64,000 bases of DNA from Brassica napus (lineage: Eukaryota > Streptophyta > Magnoliopsida > Brassicales > Brassicaceae). The DNA lies in assembly GCF_020379485.1 (NCBI RefSeq), contig NC_063452.1:26790770-26854769 (forward strand). The letters run 5' to 3'. Made by a program: the position numbers and the translations under genes. Positions 9,867 through 22,900 of this stretch are shown one piece after another. Numbering within the stretch: the stretch's first letter is position 1; each line of letters begins with the position of its first letter. The notes beneath the pieces were generated by a model that saw only the letters and a program-made list of their open reading frames with translations, had not been told where the DNA came from and ran no database searches.

Positions 9867-12800
9867 TTAAGGATGGAAGAGGCGGAGATGTTTGGAGTTC
9901 CAAGCTCTCGGTACTGCTTCGCCCGTTGAAGTCTCGAGGCGGTATACTCCTGGTTTGATGACTTCGACGATCTTGTACGGTCCTTCCCAGTTGGCTCCGA
10001 GCTTGCCGGCTTTCCACTCCTTAGTATTTTCGAAGACCTTTCTTAAAACAAGATTGCCCATTTCGAGGGGACGCGACTTAACCTTCTGGTTGTAGTAGCT
10101 CTCGATTTGATGCTGGTAATTTTGGATACGGAGCAGTGCTTGGTCGCGCTTTTCTTCGATGTCGTCGAGTGCGTCGAGCAGCATGTCACGGTTGAGTTCG
10201 ACGTTTTGCGGCATTCGTGATCGGCGCAGACTCGTCACATTGACTTCTGCGGGAGCCATTGCCTCGACGCCGTAGGCCATTGAGAAGGGCGTGGCCTTCG
10301 TCGCTCCGCGAGGAGTTGTTTTGTGGGACCACAGGACACCATCTAGTTCATCCGCCCAGCAACCCTTCTTTAAGTCGAGTCGTTTCTTCAGACCGTCGAT
10401 GATGGTCTTGTTCGTCGACTCAGCTTGGTCGTTACTCTGCGGGTTTCTCGGGGTCGACATGTTGAGTCGAATTCGCCATCTGTCGCAGAATCCCTTGAAA
10501 TGATGCGAGATGAATTACGAACCGTTGTCTGTTATGATCTCGTATGGGAGCCCGTGTCGGCAGATTATGTTCTTCCAGACGAAATTTTGCACCTCCTTGT
10601 CGGTGATGTTGGCATAGGCTTCGGCTTCGACCCACTTGGTGAAGTAGTCTGTGAGAACCAGGATGAACTTCTTTTGGCGAGATGCCGGCATTGGACCGAT
10701 GATGTCCATTCCCCATCGCATGAATGGGTATGGAGCAGTCAGGGTATGAAGGAACTGCGTTGGGCTGTGTAAGGTGGGAGCATGACGCTGGCATTTGTCG
10801 CACTTGCGCACGTATTTTTCGCAGTCGGCGTTCATGGTTGGCCAGTAGAATCCCAGATTCTTCACTTTTAATGCAAGAGCTCGTCCCCCCGAGTGATTGC
10901 CTGCTGCTCCTTCATGTGTTTCGGCCATGACTAATCTCGTTTCTTCGCCGGAGATACATTTGAGTAGCACCTTCGTCGCGGTCCATCGGTGTAGTTCCCC
11001 GTCCATGACAACGTAGTGTACACTACGTCGCTTCAGTCGCCGCGCGTCCCACTTCTCGGTGGGCAATGAACCTTCAGTGAGGTAATTGATGAGTTCCTTG
11101 CGCCAATCTGTTGGCTGATCGTCTTGCGAAGGAGGTTCTGCTTCGTCGATGTCCATTGCTTCGCTAATCGCTGCTGCGATTGCGGTCTGTTCCGCCCTAG
11201 TGTCGATGCTTGGTTTCTCGATTTTATGGATTGGGATTGTCCTCTTGACTTGATCGTGTAGCTTGCTTCCTAGAGCAGCGAGGGCGTCGGCACAGACATT
11301 TTCTCCGCGAGGAACCTTCGTGAGTTCGAAAAACTCGAAGTCTCGCGTGAGGTCTTGGACGAGTTTTAGGTAGGCGTCCATCCTTTCGTTACGGACGTCG
11401 TAGTCGCCGAGGTACTGGCTGACAACAAGTTGAGAGTCGCAGTAAGCACTGACCCTTTTGGCCTTTACTGCCTTGGCGAGACGGAGCCCTGCGATGAGAG
11501 ACTCGACTCAGCCTCGTTGTTTGACGCCGCAAAACCAAAACCGAATGACTGCCGGATGAGTTCTCCTGTTGGTGATTGCAGTTGCACTCCTGCCCCCGAC
11601 CCTTTACTCGTGGATGAACCGTCAACGTGGAGGATCCAGTTCAAACTTGGTAGGATGAGGTCTTGCTCCAACTCTGGTGTTAATTCGATCAGGAAGTCTG
11701 CAAGAACCTGTGACTTTGCTGCTGTGCGATTCCTGTACACGATGTCGTGTTCGCTCAGCTCCATCGCCCATTTAGTCAATCGTCCTGACTGGTTGGTATT
11801 CTGCATAACCGTTCGGAGCGGTTGGTTGGAGAGCACTTCGATCGTGTGCGACTGAAAGTAGGGTCGCAATTTCCTGGCCGAGGTAACGACAGCTAAGGCC
11901 ATTTTTTCGAGTGTTGGGTATCTCGTCTCCGGCTCTGTCATTCTTTTACTTGTGTAAAAGATTGGTTTCTGTTCTCCCCTATCTTCTCGAATGAGCACGC
12001 TGCTGACAGCGGAGGATGTGACGGCTATGTAGAGAGACAATGTGTCGCCGGCCTCTGGCTTTGATAGTACTGGGGGGGGTTGTGAGGTAATGCTTTAGCT
12101 GATTGAACGCCTCTTCGCATTTCTCGTCCCAGACGAACCTCTTGTTGCCCCTTAGTAGCTCGTAGAAGGGGAGACACTTATCGGTTGATCGCGAGATGAA
12201 CCTGTTGAGAGCTGCTATCCTTCCGGTTAGTCGCTGTACTTTGCGGCTGTTCTTCGGGCTTGGAAGATCGAGGATCGCCGAGATCTGCTTGGGGTTAGCC
12301 TCGATTCCTCGTTGAGTGACGATGTAGCCGAGGAATTCTCCCGAAGTGACACCGAAGGTACATTTGGCCGGGTTGAGCTTCATCCCGTAGTCATTCAAGA
12401 TCTTGAAGCAGTCGCGTAAGTTGTTTAAGTGATCGTCGGCCTTGAGCGATTTGACTAACATGTCGTCGATGTACACTTCCATGGTGTTGCCTAGCTTATC
12501 GGCAAACATTCGATTGACGAGTCGCTGATAAGTCGCGCCGGCATTTTTTAGTCCGAAGGGCATCACCTTGTAGCAGTAGGTCCCTCTGTCGGTGATGAAT
12601 GCCGTCTTCTCGCGATCGTCGGGATGCATCAAGATCTGGTTGTATCCCGAGAAAGCGTCCATGAAGGTTAGGAGTTTGTTACCGGCAGTTGATTCGACGA
12701 GACGATCGATATGAGGGAGTGGGTAACTGTCCTTTGATCGACGCATATGCGCCATTTGCCGTTTTTCTTTTTGACGACAACCGGGTTAGCCAACCATTCG

Positions 12801-15742
12801 GGGTATCGGACTTCGGTTATAAAACCAGCGTCGAGGAGCCTGTCGACTTCTTCGTTTACGGCTTTAGATCGTTCTGGACCGAGTTTTCGTCGCTTCTGTC
12901 GGATGGGTTTGAACGTTGGATCGACGTGCAGTTCATGAGAGGTAAATGCGGGGTCGATCCCCTTCATGTCGGAAGTCTTCCAGGCGAACGTCGAGGCGTT
13001 GTCTTTGATGAAAGAGATGATTTGTGAACATACGTCGTCGGACAGGTAGACGCCAACTCGGATGGTTTTCGTCGGGTCGAATTCATCAATTGCGACTTCG
13101 CGAACCTCCTCCTTCTGAGGGTATATCTTGTTGAGTGGTTTACTGACGGAGTTGACAAGGGAAGCTTGCTGCTGCATCTTTACAGCTGCGATCAGTAGTT
13201 CTCTCGCGGCTTGTTGGTCGCCCCGAATCGTCTGAGCTTTACCATCTTTTCCCGGAAACTTGATGCATTGATGATAAGTCGAAGGGACGGCTTTCATGGA
13301 ATGCAGCCACGGTGTTCCGAGTATGGCATTGTAGGGCGCTTTGGCGCGGATGACGGAGAACTTGACGGTGCGGGTTATACCGCCTGCGTAAACTGGAAGG
13401 CGAATTGTCCCTATCATTTGCTCCGAGGCTCCGTTGAAGCCGGTGAGCGTGCGAGAGGAAGGCTTCATATCTTTTAAATCAACTCCCATTTTGTCGAGTG
13501 TGTCGCGAAATATGAGATCGACTGAGCTGCCGGTATCAATAAGGACTTTTGCGACCAGACATTCGCCGATGTCGAGGTCGACGAGGAGAGGATCGTTATG
13601 TGGCATGTGGACACCCTTGGTGTCTAGTGCCGAAAAAGTGATCTGGCGATCATTTTCGACCGGAGAAGGCCACTTCTGAGAGGTGGTTGCTTGACGTTTA
13701 TAATCTTTGACGGCTCGAACCGAGTCACCGCAAGGCGGCGATCCGCCCATTATGACGCTGATGTGCGGGGCTCGGGTAGCTCGCATTAATTCGAGTTGCT
13801 TCCTCAAGTCGTCGGTTGTGTTCTCGAATGTAGGAATTTCTGCGGGCTGTTTCTTTTTTGACTCAAGGCGTCGTCGCAGATCGGATCCTTTCGAACGGTT
13901 GAGTTGGATTCGCAGATCGTCGGCCTTCGAATTGAGCTGGTCACGAAGGTCATCAGTTTGACCGACTCTCCGAGCGCTGCATTTTGAGATGGTCGCACGA
14001 AGGTCGGTTGTTCCTGTGTTTACGTTCGCGGCATTTTTTCGCTTTAATAGAACGCGTAGGTCTTTATCTGCTTTCGAGGGAACGAGAGACTGTTTATCCT
14101 TGCTGTTCAATTTACCATGCAGATCTGGTTGCGCTGTCGGAACGTCGTCATCAGAGGAGTCGCAAGGGCGAGAGAGTATGACTTCCACTCGTCGCCGGCG
14201 ACGCGGGTGTTCGTCTTCTGACGAATCGTTGGCGGGGCCGACGTTGTTGATGGGAGCGCGCTCAGGGCTTGCTCTTTCCTCATTCGGGGCCGTGTTCTTT
14301 TGGGACTTTTGTGCCTTCTTCTCCTTGTTCTTACTCCAGCTTTTAGTGTTTTTCGGCGTCGTGGGAGAAGTGGGCATTTGGATTGTCCCATTAGTGATCC
14401 CGTCGAAAAACTGCCCGATGAGGACCTTGCATTCCTTCGTGTCATGGGAATCCCTTTTGTGGTAGAGGCACCATTTTTTTGGCTCCTCGGAGTTTGAACT
14501 CGCTGGTTCGGTTGGGGTTGATTGCTTCGGAGCAGAATCTCGATCCCAGTGGTTCCAGCCTTTCTCTCGCGCGATAGCCGCCGACTTTGGAGATTCCTCA
14601 TCAACGACTGAGCTAACGTAGCCTCGCTTCTGAGTGGTATTTCCACCTGAGGAGTGCTGGCGAGGCTCGGGGCGAGGCTCGGGGCGGGGGTCGTTTGTTC
14701 GGGAGGATCTCTGTCTCGCCGCTGCTTCTTTCGCGAACTTTGCTCTGGTGTCTTCTTCCTTGCGGATAAAATTGTGCGAGCGAGCGATGGCGTAGGAGAC
14801 AGATTTGGTCGGGTATCGGTAAAGATCCTGGCGGAATGTGGAGTCGATGTGCAAGGTGTTCATCAAAGATTCGACGGCGATATGGTCGGGAATATCGATC
14901 TTCGAGACGATAGCTTTGAATTTCTCCATGAAGTCACGGAGACTTTGGTCGCTGGCGTGAGTGAGGTTCCACAAATCTGACACGGTCGCTTCCTGGTTGG
15001 TGAACATTATATAGTTCTTAAGGAAAGCCGTTGAGAGGTCGTGGAAACAGTCGACGGAGTTCTCTCTGAGGCCGGTGAACCAAGTAAGGGCCGGGCCTTC
15101 TAGGGTTTCGACGAAGAGTTGGCAAAAGCCGGCGTCTTTGTCTTCGTCGGTCAGGTTTGCGCGTCGCATCGCTATGTTGAAAGACGTGACGTGAGTAGAA
15201 GGGTCGGAGAGACCTTTGAAGGTTGGAAGACGGAGTTTCTCCATCTTCTGTAGCCGCACGCCGGCAACCTTTTGCGTGAAGGGTGTGCGAAGAGATTCCG
15301 CGAGTACATGCTCGATTTGGGGCGCGGATGTCGTCACCTGGTGGATCTTAGAATTGATATCGAGGACCGACTGTTTTAACGCGGCTAGTTCGCTTGCGGT
15401 GTGCGCATTGGTGTTGTTATCGGCGCTTTGGTTATCGTCATCCCGCGTAGGTACCAGGTCGGTGGTTCGTTCTGTGGCGAACAGGTGTCGACGATACTGC
15501 GCCGTCGAAGCTTCGGCGTTTGCAGCGAGAGGAGCAAGGATCTTTGGTATCGCCGTTATTTGGTCAACTGCCGCCTTCTGCGCCGCTTCTTGTAGGGCGA
15601 GGCGTGCCAGGATAGTTTCCATGGTTGCAGGATGGGGAAGTGGAGTTACTGGTGTAGGCGTAGGTGTCACCTCTGGAGCCGGTGTCGCCTCCAGAGCTTC
15701 GCGCTCCTCGCCTGACGAAGAACTGTCATTGCCAATGACCAT
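9867..15742 (-). pseudogene. Broken gag-pol polyprotein of the Tat element
   Basis: Reading from 15742 downward: Pro/Thr-rich N-terminus, retrotransposon Gag domain (about residues 165-330), a Cys/His knuckle-like WCLYHKRDSHDTKEC (about 424-438), six DLRxxL-type repeats (about 561-652), aspartic protease with DTGSS (about 736), reverse transcriptase with YIDDMLVKS (in another frame after a break), RNase H with HVDGSS, integrase with HHCC zinc finger (HEGAAGNHSGG ... CDKCQRH) and the catalytic aspartates in GMDIIGP and ITDNGS. The end is SKHLRLFHP at 9867. Four lesions disable it: a short frame-changing deletion in RT near 12733-12740, a one-base frame change at a run of eight G (12072-12079), a one-base loss near 11503-11508 in RNase H, and an in-frame stop in integrase at 10515-10517. 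Domain order RT-RH-INT is the Ty3/gypsy order. Confidence 0.93.
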
Positions 15743-15767
15743 AGTTCTGACGTTACTTTGCTAGTAG

Positions 15768-15785
15768 GCCCCACGGTGGGCGCCA
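15768..15785 (-). other. Primer-binding site
   Basis: On the sense (minus) strand, two to three bases after the 5' LTR, the sequence begins TGGCGCC. This matches the 3' end of the tRNA (tRNA-Asp type) used by many plant gypsy elements. Only about the first seven bases clearly match, so the tRNA identity is tentative. The Gag ATG at 15742 follows within about 45 bp of the LTR. Confidence 0.6.
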
Positions 15786-15787
15786 AC

Positions 15788-16304
15788 TGTTTGATCGAGA
15801 AACGGTAAATAAATAAGATGTGGGTTTAAGCAAAGACGTCTTATTAATGGTCGGAGAAAGAACGTTCAATCGGTTACAAGGGAAAAGGAGAGATCGCGAC
15901 AGAAAGAAAGCCGGTGGCTCGATATGCTACCGGAATAGTACAACTAACGGCGAGATGAAGCAAAAGGTGAAAACCCTAATCTAGCCGCCAGGTGTCAGTC
16001 AGATGATTTTCGATCCCTTTCTCGTTTCCTCTCCTTTTCCTTATATAGGCGTCCTGGCGTCTCGCCCTTGACCTAATTTACGCCGTCTTGGTGGGCCTCC
16101 TCTGTTGGGCCGAAAAGTCCGTAGGCATTCGGGTAGTTGCTGAGCCGAACGTACTTCAGTCGATGATGATCGACTAAAAGTACTCGAGAGTCAAGCCGAG
16201 AGACCTGACTCTCGAGCCGACCGATCGAGCCGTCGTTCCTCCTAACTCGGGCCAGGCCTTCCTATTCCTCGGGCCTTGTGGGATGGTCAAATCCATCCTC
16301 TACA
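15788..16304 (-). repeat. 5' LTR of the Tat element
   Basis: 517 bp, equal in length to the other LTR and about 98.5% identical. On the sense strand it drives gag-pol. It is flanked outward by the GAGAC target duplication at 16305-16309. Confidence 0.96.
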
Positions 16305-16309
16305 GAGAC

Positions 16310-17695
16310 ATCAAGTAAAAGAAGGATCGAGAGAAACTGAGTTGCATCATTTGTTCCTCTTTTGGTAACTTCCTTCGAAACACCCAAAATTATTATCTTA
16401 TTTTGTTTTCTTTTTCTCTTTCTGTCACATAAAAAAAATAAGTTACAACATCAGAGTTAATAAAAGAGTTTAAAGAAAGAATTTTGGGGATTGTAAGTAG
16501 ATTTATAGAAGCCGGAGATAGATTTGCAGATAAAATTGAATGTTTTATTGCCTCAAAACTAAACTTAGAAGCTTTCGATACTACATATTAAAGATATCTA
16601 AGTTAAGATTGTGGAGATGATAATGATGATGATGAGATCCAATTGTGGACTAACGGACAAATGAAATCACTAAAACTAGAGAATACACACAATGTTGTCA
16701 TCTCAAAGTGCATCCAATCAGGTAAATATTTTTTACTTAGATACCTCTTGGTTCAGATTTGAATCAATTATACTCCCACGTGCAGCTAGAAGGGCCAGCT
16801 CTCATGCTCAACTTGTGGACCTAGTGGTGAGGAGACTATTGTTTCTACACAACTTATGGTTTTGTCTCAAGTAAGGAGACAGATGTTTATGCACAAGGTC
16901 TGCTCGATAAGCTTTCCAATAGCCAGGAAGATGAAACAGATCAGGGGGAATGTAACAAGCAGGTAATTCTTGTTCTTACGTGAATTTTCTGTCAAATCAA
17001 TAACGCCTTTAAAAATCAACTTTTAACATGTGAACAATCATCAAAATACTGAGATTTTGTACTCTCTTGGAACCATAGACAGTAAAGGAAAGTTAACAAG
17101 AATATGTTAGAAAATGTCAGCATTGGATGTGAAGCATAAGATGAGAAGAATGTTAATTTCTTTAAAGAGATTTGGATGTGGAGAAGAAATTATCAAAGCT
17201 TCCGCCATGATGTTTGTCAAAGTGAATGCAAGTATCTTGTTCAGACAACATATCGATGCTGGTAGCTAATGAATCATGGCAGAAAACTAATGAATCGCGG
17301 CAGGAAACTAACTTTTCTAAAAATTGGTGTATCGAAAATGATGTTACGGTATTTTATGGTTATATTATATTGTCGATTTTGTTATTGTTTTTGTTTACAA
17401 TTAGTATTAATGTGGTCATTGGCAGCTTTCTAGAATGGAAAATGCAAAAAAACATCCTCCAAAAGTTGGAAAGACTTTGGAGAAACTTCATATTAGTTTC
17501 CTCCAAACAAAGTGATATTGCATCTATCAAAAGATGCATTACGGAAGGTGTGACTGTCTTGTCTTCTTAACTTTTGTACATTGTTCTGTATATAGGTGTA
17601 ACTAGGTTTGTGTCTATTCTATCTTGTCATTGACTTGTCTTTGATTTTCCTAGAATGCAGTTTTCACAGAAGTTGAGAGAGAGCCTATATTGTCT
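16310..17695. other. Unassigned host sequence between retrotransposon and hAT element
   Basis: No confident gene. Short exon-like islands exist, for example 16868-16963 on the + strand (reads like KETDVYAQGLLDKLSNSQEDETDQGECNKQ and ends at a GT), but no frame connects them and the family is not recognised. It may be the remains of a gene split by insertions. Confidence 0.3.
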
Positions 17696-17877
17696 ATAAT
17701 AAGCAGTGCCGTCTTAACCAATATAATAGCCCTAGGCGAAACATGGAATATGGACCATTTTAAAAATATTTTCTATATTTTTTCTTCATTGCATTTCCTT
17801 TAACTTGAACAAAAAGAAGTTCTAAGACCTGAAACAAATAGAAAAAAGTATCAATTCTTTAAAAGATGAAAAAACTG

Positions 17878-19940
17878 TCACATGAAACGTTTTTTTCTAG
17901 CTTTAGTTGATGATGCAAAATCATTGATAATTAATTCAAAATTCAAACTCTCCAAAATTTCGTTTTCAATGCATAAAATTGATAAACCGTTCAACCTTTC
18001 TTGAGACATTGATGATCTCAAATCATTTTTCAACAATTTTAGCTTAGAGAAACTTTTTTCACCTGATGAAACTGTTACAGGTGTTGTTAGTAAAATCCGG
18101 TAAGCAATATAAAAATTTGGATAACAACTCATATCTTTCACCAACTCAAGAACCTGAATCGGTGTCATTGCTTCATCATATAAACTCACATGCAACATTC
18201 TTAACCTAGAGAAAAAACCAACCAAATCAACATCTGATAAATTATCATGAGAGAATGTTTTATAAAAATTAGTACAGTTTTTTTTAAAAAAATTCAGTAG
18301 GATCAAGTAACTTTAGCTTCGCCGAATTATATAAAAAACCAAAAACATTTTCAAATGTTCTCATTTTCTCAAATCTATCATTCAAAGAAGTAATTTCCAT
18401 ATCCACAACAACAAGAAAATAGTTGACTTTAAAATCATCTTCAGATGTTTGAATTACTTCTTCATGATTAGTTTCATCAAACTGTTTTTTTTTTCTAAAA
18501 CAACGACGCTTTTTGGGAATATAGCATCAATATCCATCTCATGAGCAAGATCTTTACCATGTTCATACTAGAGCTAAATCCATCATTTCTATATTTCTCA
18601 AAATAAGACATCACACCTGCTACTTGTTTCATGGCATTATCAATAAATATGGTTTTGTCTTGCAATTTCTTACTTACTATGTTAATATCAAATAATATGT
18701 CATGCCAAATGACAATACCAAGCAAAAACTCAAAATTCTCAAGTGCATCAACCAAACTTTCAGTTTTGCTTTTCGAAATAGCATCATCACACAAATCATA
18801 TAGCTCTAGTAAAATTGATCTTATTTGAGGAGCTTGATATCTTATAGCTTTTACACTTTTTATTCGACTCTCCCATCTAGTATTAGACAAACTTTTTACT
18901 GTGAAACATGAAATAAGCTTAAGTAAAACATTCAATCTTTTTGTAGAGCTCAAAAGTATAGTGCATACGCGTTGCACAATCCAATAAAAGGAAACAACTT
19001 TCACGCAAGAATGTGCCATGTCACTAACAACAAGATTCAAGCTATGACAAGCACATGTCATAAACAATGCTTTTGAATTAATTTCAAGCAATCATTTTTA
19101 AACTCCTTGGTGTTTTCCTTTCGTATTAGAACCATTATCATTACCTTGTCCCCTCACATTTTTAATATTAAGATCAAGAGACTTAAGAGCACTTTGTAAT
19201 TCATTAAAGAGGCCTAGTCCCGATGTACCATCTACCTTAAGAAACTCTAAGAAATACTCTTCTATTCTAATATTTTTATTTGGCGTATTCACACATCGTA
19301 CAATTATACTCATTTGCTCTTGATGACTCACATCTGGTGTACAATCAAGGATAACAGGAAAATATTTTGTTTCTTTAATAACATTGTGATAGAAAATCTG
19401 ACCTTATATGCGAGAAGAGAAATTAGCTCGTTTTGAATGTTATGACCAAGATAGTGGTGATGTACCTCATGAGTTTGGATGCGTCTTATATGATCCTGCA
19501 TAATCACATCAAATTCAGCAATCATCTCAATCATTCCTAAAAAAATACCATTACTATCTTGGTGAAGTTTCTCATTTGATCCTCGAAACGCTAAATTTTC
19601 TTTTTGAAAGACATTTCACAACAGCAATTATTCTATATAAAACTTGTCTCCAACGTTCTTTTTCTTTTGCAATCTCTTGCTGAAATTCTTGTTTTACTAT
19701 CAAGATTAATCCTATTTCTAGGATCATAGATATCAAAAGGAAGAATTGGTGGCTCATCAATGTCAATATTTTCAATAGACGGATTTGACTCTTTTTCATG
19801 AGATTCAACATTAGTTTCTGCTCTATAACTCTCCCTATTTGTGCTTTTTTCTTAATAAATTTATCTAAAGCTCCTCTTTGAGATTCTACAAATTGTTCAT
19901 CACGTTTTCTTTTTTTTCTCTGATCATTTCCACACACCAT
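17878..19940 (-). pseudogene. hAT transposase (ZMYM1/TTF-type zinc finger-like), broken
   Basis: Five minus-strand ORF segments in different frames (19572-19940, 19328-19534, 19098-19331, 18495-19091, 17878-18306) follow the order of plant 'TTF-type zinc finger with hAT dimerisation' proteins. They show a basic N-terminus, the DUF4371-like core with [10 protein letters not shown] and FMTCACHSLNLVVSDMA, LSNTRWESRI, and a C-terminal hAT dimerisation domain (LTTPVTVSSGEKSFSKLKLLKNDLRSSMSQERLNGLSIL). Frameshifts separate the segments. The TTF zinc-finger region expected between the basic N-terminus and the [13 protein letters not shown] segment is missing, so there is an internal deletion as well. 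The element could only move if another copy supplied transposase. Confidence 0.82.
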
Positions 19941-22816
19941 CTCTTTTTAAAATAAAAGAACAAAGTCACCTGGATTTGATTTGCCCAAATACTTACCGAG
20001 ACCCACCATAGAAAATTTTAGAACTGCATAAAAAATTGGGTTTAGAAATAGCTATAAAATAAAAATCTGAAACGATAAACTAAGACACACATATAATTGA
20101 TTAAACATACCTCTATGAAAAGGGATTCCACTAACAGATCGATGAATAGAATATGATTTTTGGTTTGTGATTTGTGTTGCTAACGTCTAATGCACACCGC
20201 TTCGGTTCTAGAGTACAGACTTTTTGTTGTTTTAACTTTTAATAAGTAAACTAGGTTTACTTAATTTTTGGGCCTTTTTATAATGAGCTTTTTACGCTGC
20301 AGGTCACTTTATGTTTTCTTATTACATTATAGAGCACGCATATTTGCTACTGAGGTGCTTTTTGTAACTAAAACCAATAACAATCGTTAAGTAAAGTGAT
20401 TTATCTAACCAAAAGAGCCTCACAGTTTATCACATGCGTTATCTCTATCATCTTCTCTGTTCTTTTTTTCACGGATGAAATTCATTCCATAGAGGAAACA
20501 CGGTTTGATACATCAACTGGCGGATGAAAGAACAATCCCCAGACACAAGAACCCACATGAAGGCGGCAACTAGAACCCACACCAGGGTAGCTTTGCAACA
20601 AAACAACAGACCAAAGCTAATACAAAAACTAGACATATGATTACCAATTGCCCAAGAACATTAAACAAGTAGACTTAGAAAAATTTAAAACATAGTAGAG
20701 ACCAATGATCGGGAGTTGTCGTTGCTGCCCATAGCTCGCCACACGAAAAACTCCACCTCCTGCACCCAAGACACCACGACTTATCGTTGCTGCTCACGCA
20801 CGCTACCCGATAACGTCCAAGACACCAAGACCCTATGACTTCATAACCTGACAGGACGAACCCTTATATGATTCAGATTGACACAACCTTCAGAGACGGC
20901 TGCGACGTTCTCAACGCCCACTTAATCCAAGATAGAAGTCCAACAAACTCTTCACGACTATGAAGCCTTGCCAAACGAAACGAACCACTCTAGACACACT
21001 CATGGAAGAAGACACGAAACGGCAAGCGACCACTACAACCACCACCATACGAAGTAAAATCTGCTAAATCAACTCTCAACATGGGTACTCTTGACATCAA
21101 CAAACTAAAACTTGAGCCACTACAACATCTAGAGAACATGATGCTCCAACAAGCGATGATGAAGTTTGATGGTTTCCAATTGCTCCAACTATTAGTCTCC
21201 TATTGATAAGAATTCAGCTCGTGTACTAACAGACAATCGCCAATGGCGCATTCCGACCAAAATCCATCCCTCCGACAATCACCATCCCAACTCTAAACTA
21301 AGAAACCGAACAACACAATTCAGACTGAAAAAGGCAGGTCTTGACATCGAAAGCGAAGCAAGTAACACCAAATCGCAACCGCCGCCCATTACAAAACTCC
21401 TCCAACAGTCTCACCGCCACAGAGGGAGGTAGATCCGTGGTGAAGGAGCTGTCTTACCTCGTCACGCGCCGCCGTCACAAAGCTACCGTCTGCAGAAAGG
21501 AAAAACAGATCTGACAAAAGCTTCAACCCTAAATGCCGACTCCCATCTCCACCGTCCCGCTGTGAGTCTCGCCATCACTCCATAGGAGGCTAGACTCCGT
21601 CACCGTCAACCGCAATAGAGCTCGGGTTGAAGCCTCGACAGTTACAGAGTGACTTGCATATCGACCAAAGAGAACCGGAGGAGAGGAGAGCAAAGATTAA
21701 ACGAGATCAAAGAAGGAAGGGAAACGCCTCCGGCTCCGTCGAGACTGTGGCCGGAGCTAGCTCTTCTTCGTCGGAGTTTTCTTCTGTGTTATCGCCTTCG
21801 TCGGAAATGTTCTTTACTATCATCTTCTCTGTTCATTGCCTTGTTTTCCTTCTTCCTGAGGAATATCTTCTGCTTTTTTTTATAAGTAAATGTACTCCCT
21901 ATCCACCATGTTTCCTATATTTAGCTTCATACCCTATTTTCCCTCCTTTTTTTCCCGCCATCATAACCATTTCCCAACCTAACCATGGTATTCCACTTCT
22001 TTTAGTATATCTACCTAATTAGCTCTTTTTTTATTTTTATTTTTTTCCGTAAATACATTTTTTTTGCAAATGATTCCTTTTCACCATCACAATTTTTTTT
22101 TTCATTTTCTGTATCACTAATTTTTTTTCTTCTTCAGATTTTAGATCTACATATAGAAAAAAAACTCATGGATCTGATTTGCTTTCTCTTTTATATTTCT
22201 TCCCAGATCTGTGACGAAGTGGATACACATCGGAAGTTGCGACGAATGGTGGTGGATCTTCTTTTGTCCTCGACACATCTTTTCCAATTTGTTCACGTCT
22301 TTGATTCGGGTACTTAAGAAACAAATTGACAAGAGAACAAATGAAAGAGAAAAGTTGTTTTTGTTATTGGTGAATTGTTCTTGGTGGATATATCAGAATG
22401 TGAAAGACAAAAAAAGAAGCTAGATGCGGGAGGAGGCGTGCCAGGAGTGGTGTTCGAAGGAAGGAGCACTAGAGGTAGAGATGACGATGAATCTACCAGA
22501 AAGTGAAAGCTTAAACTTTTTCAATAGGAAAATTCTGTAATTTCAGTGATCTAATAGCCAATTTGGCTCAACATTTTCTTGTTTGTTAAAAGCAAAATTT
22601 GCTTCCTTGTAGTACAAATTTGAAAATTTGTTGATGTATAAGTAAGTACATTAGGCACCATGGTATGTTGCAGTAAATTAATTTACATCATATTTGTTGG
22701 ATCTTCAAGTTGCATACAGTTCCATATTCAACAACTGGGCAACATAACGTCATAGGTGTACAGTATAATATAAGTGTACACATATTATATTGTACATGTG
22801 TACACTTATAAGTAAG
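19941..22816. other. Non-coding interior of the hAT element
   Basis: No supportable gene. Positions 20490-21650 have a higher GC content than the surroundings and look like sequence of separate origin (captured host DNA or a nested element). ORFs here lack family motifs and normal start contexts. Positions 21950-22140 are T-rich. Confidence 0.4.
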
Positions 22817-22900
22817 AAAGTTTACCTCAAACGATAATTGTGGATTCTCGATATGATAGAAAGTTTACCACAAACGATGATTGTGGATTCTCGATTTGAT
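22817..22900. repeat. Tandem pair of a ~41-bp unit
   Basis: GAAAGTTTACC-CAAACGAT-ATTGTGGATTCTCGAT occurs twice back to back with a few substitutions. Just upstream (22755-22815) lies palindromic AT-rich sequence around GTGTACAC. This is probably a subterminal motif of a nested element. Function unknown. Confidence 0.5.

Larger units (their letters stand above)
4867..16304 (-). mobile_element. Full-length Ty3/gypsy Tat-lineage LTR retrotransposon
   Basis: The element is 11,438 bp. Two 517-bp LTRs begin TGTTTGATCG and end CCTCTACA (4867-5383 and 15788-16304), giving TG...CA termini. The 5-bp target duplication GAGAC is perfect (4862-4866 and 16305-16309). The sense strand is minus, so the LTR at 15788 is the 5' LTR, followed by the primer-binding site, gag, protease, RT, RNase H, integrase, then a spacer, an oppositely oriented extra gene and the polypurine tract. 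The extra antisense gene, a YIDDMLVKS-type RT and the lack of a chromodomain fit the Tat branch, in which extra ORFs between pol and the 3' LTR are known. The LTRs differ at 8 of 517 positions (about 1.5%), so insertion is recent in evolutionary terms. The element cannot be autonomous because pol carries four breaks. Confidence 0.96.

Noticed and set aside
15216..15764. 182-aa + strand ORF opposite gag
   Set aside because: Shadow of the gag frame; composition typical of antisense to an Ala/Thr/Pro-rich coding region.
16868..16963. Exon-like stretch reading KETDVYAQGLLDKLSNSQEDETDQGECNKQ before a GT
   Set aside because: No family recognised and no in-frame neighbouring exon with proper splice sites; not enough for a gene call.
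21627..22022. 131-aa ORF in the hAT interior
   Set aside because: Begins at a TTG rather than ATG, has no domain, and runs into T-rich low-complexity sequence. Likely chance.
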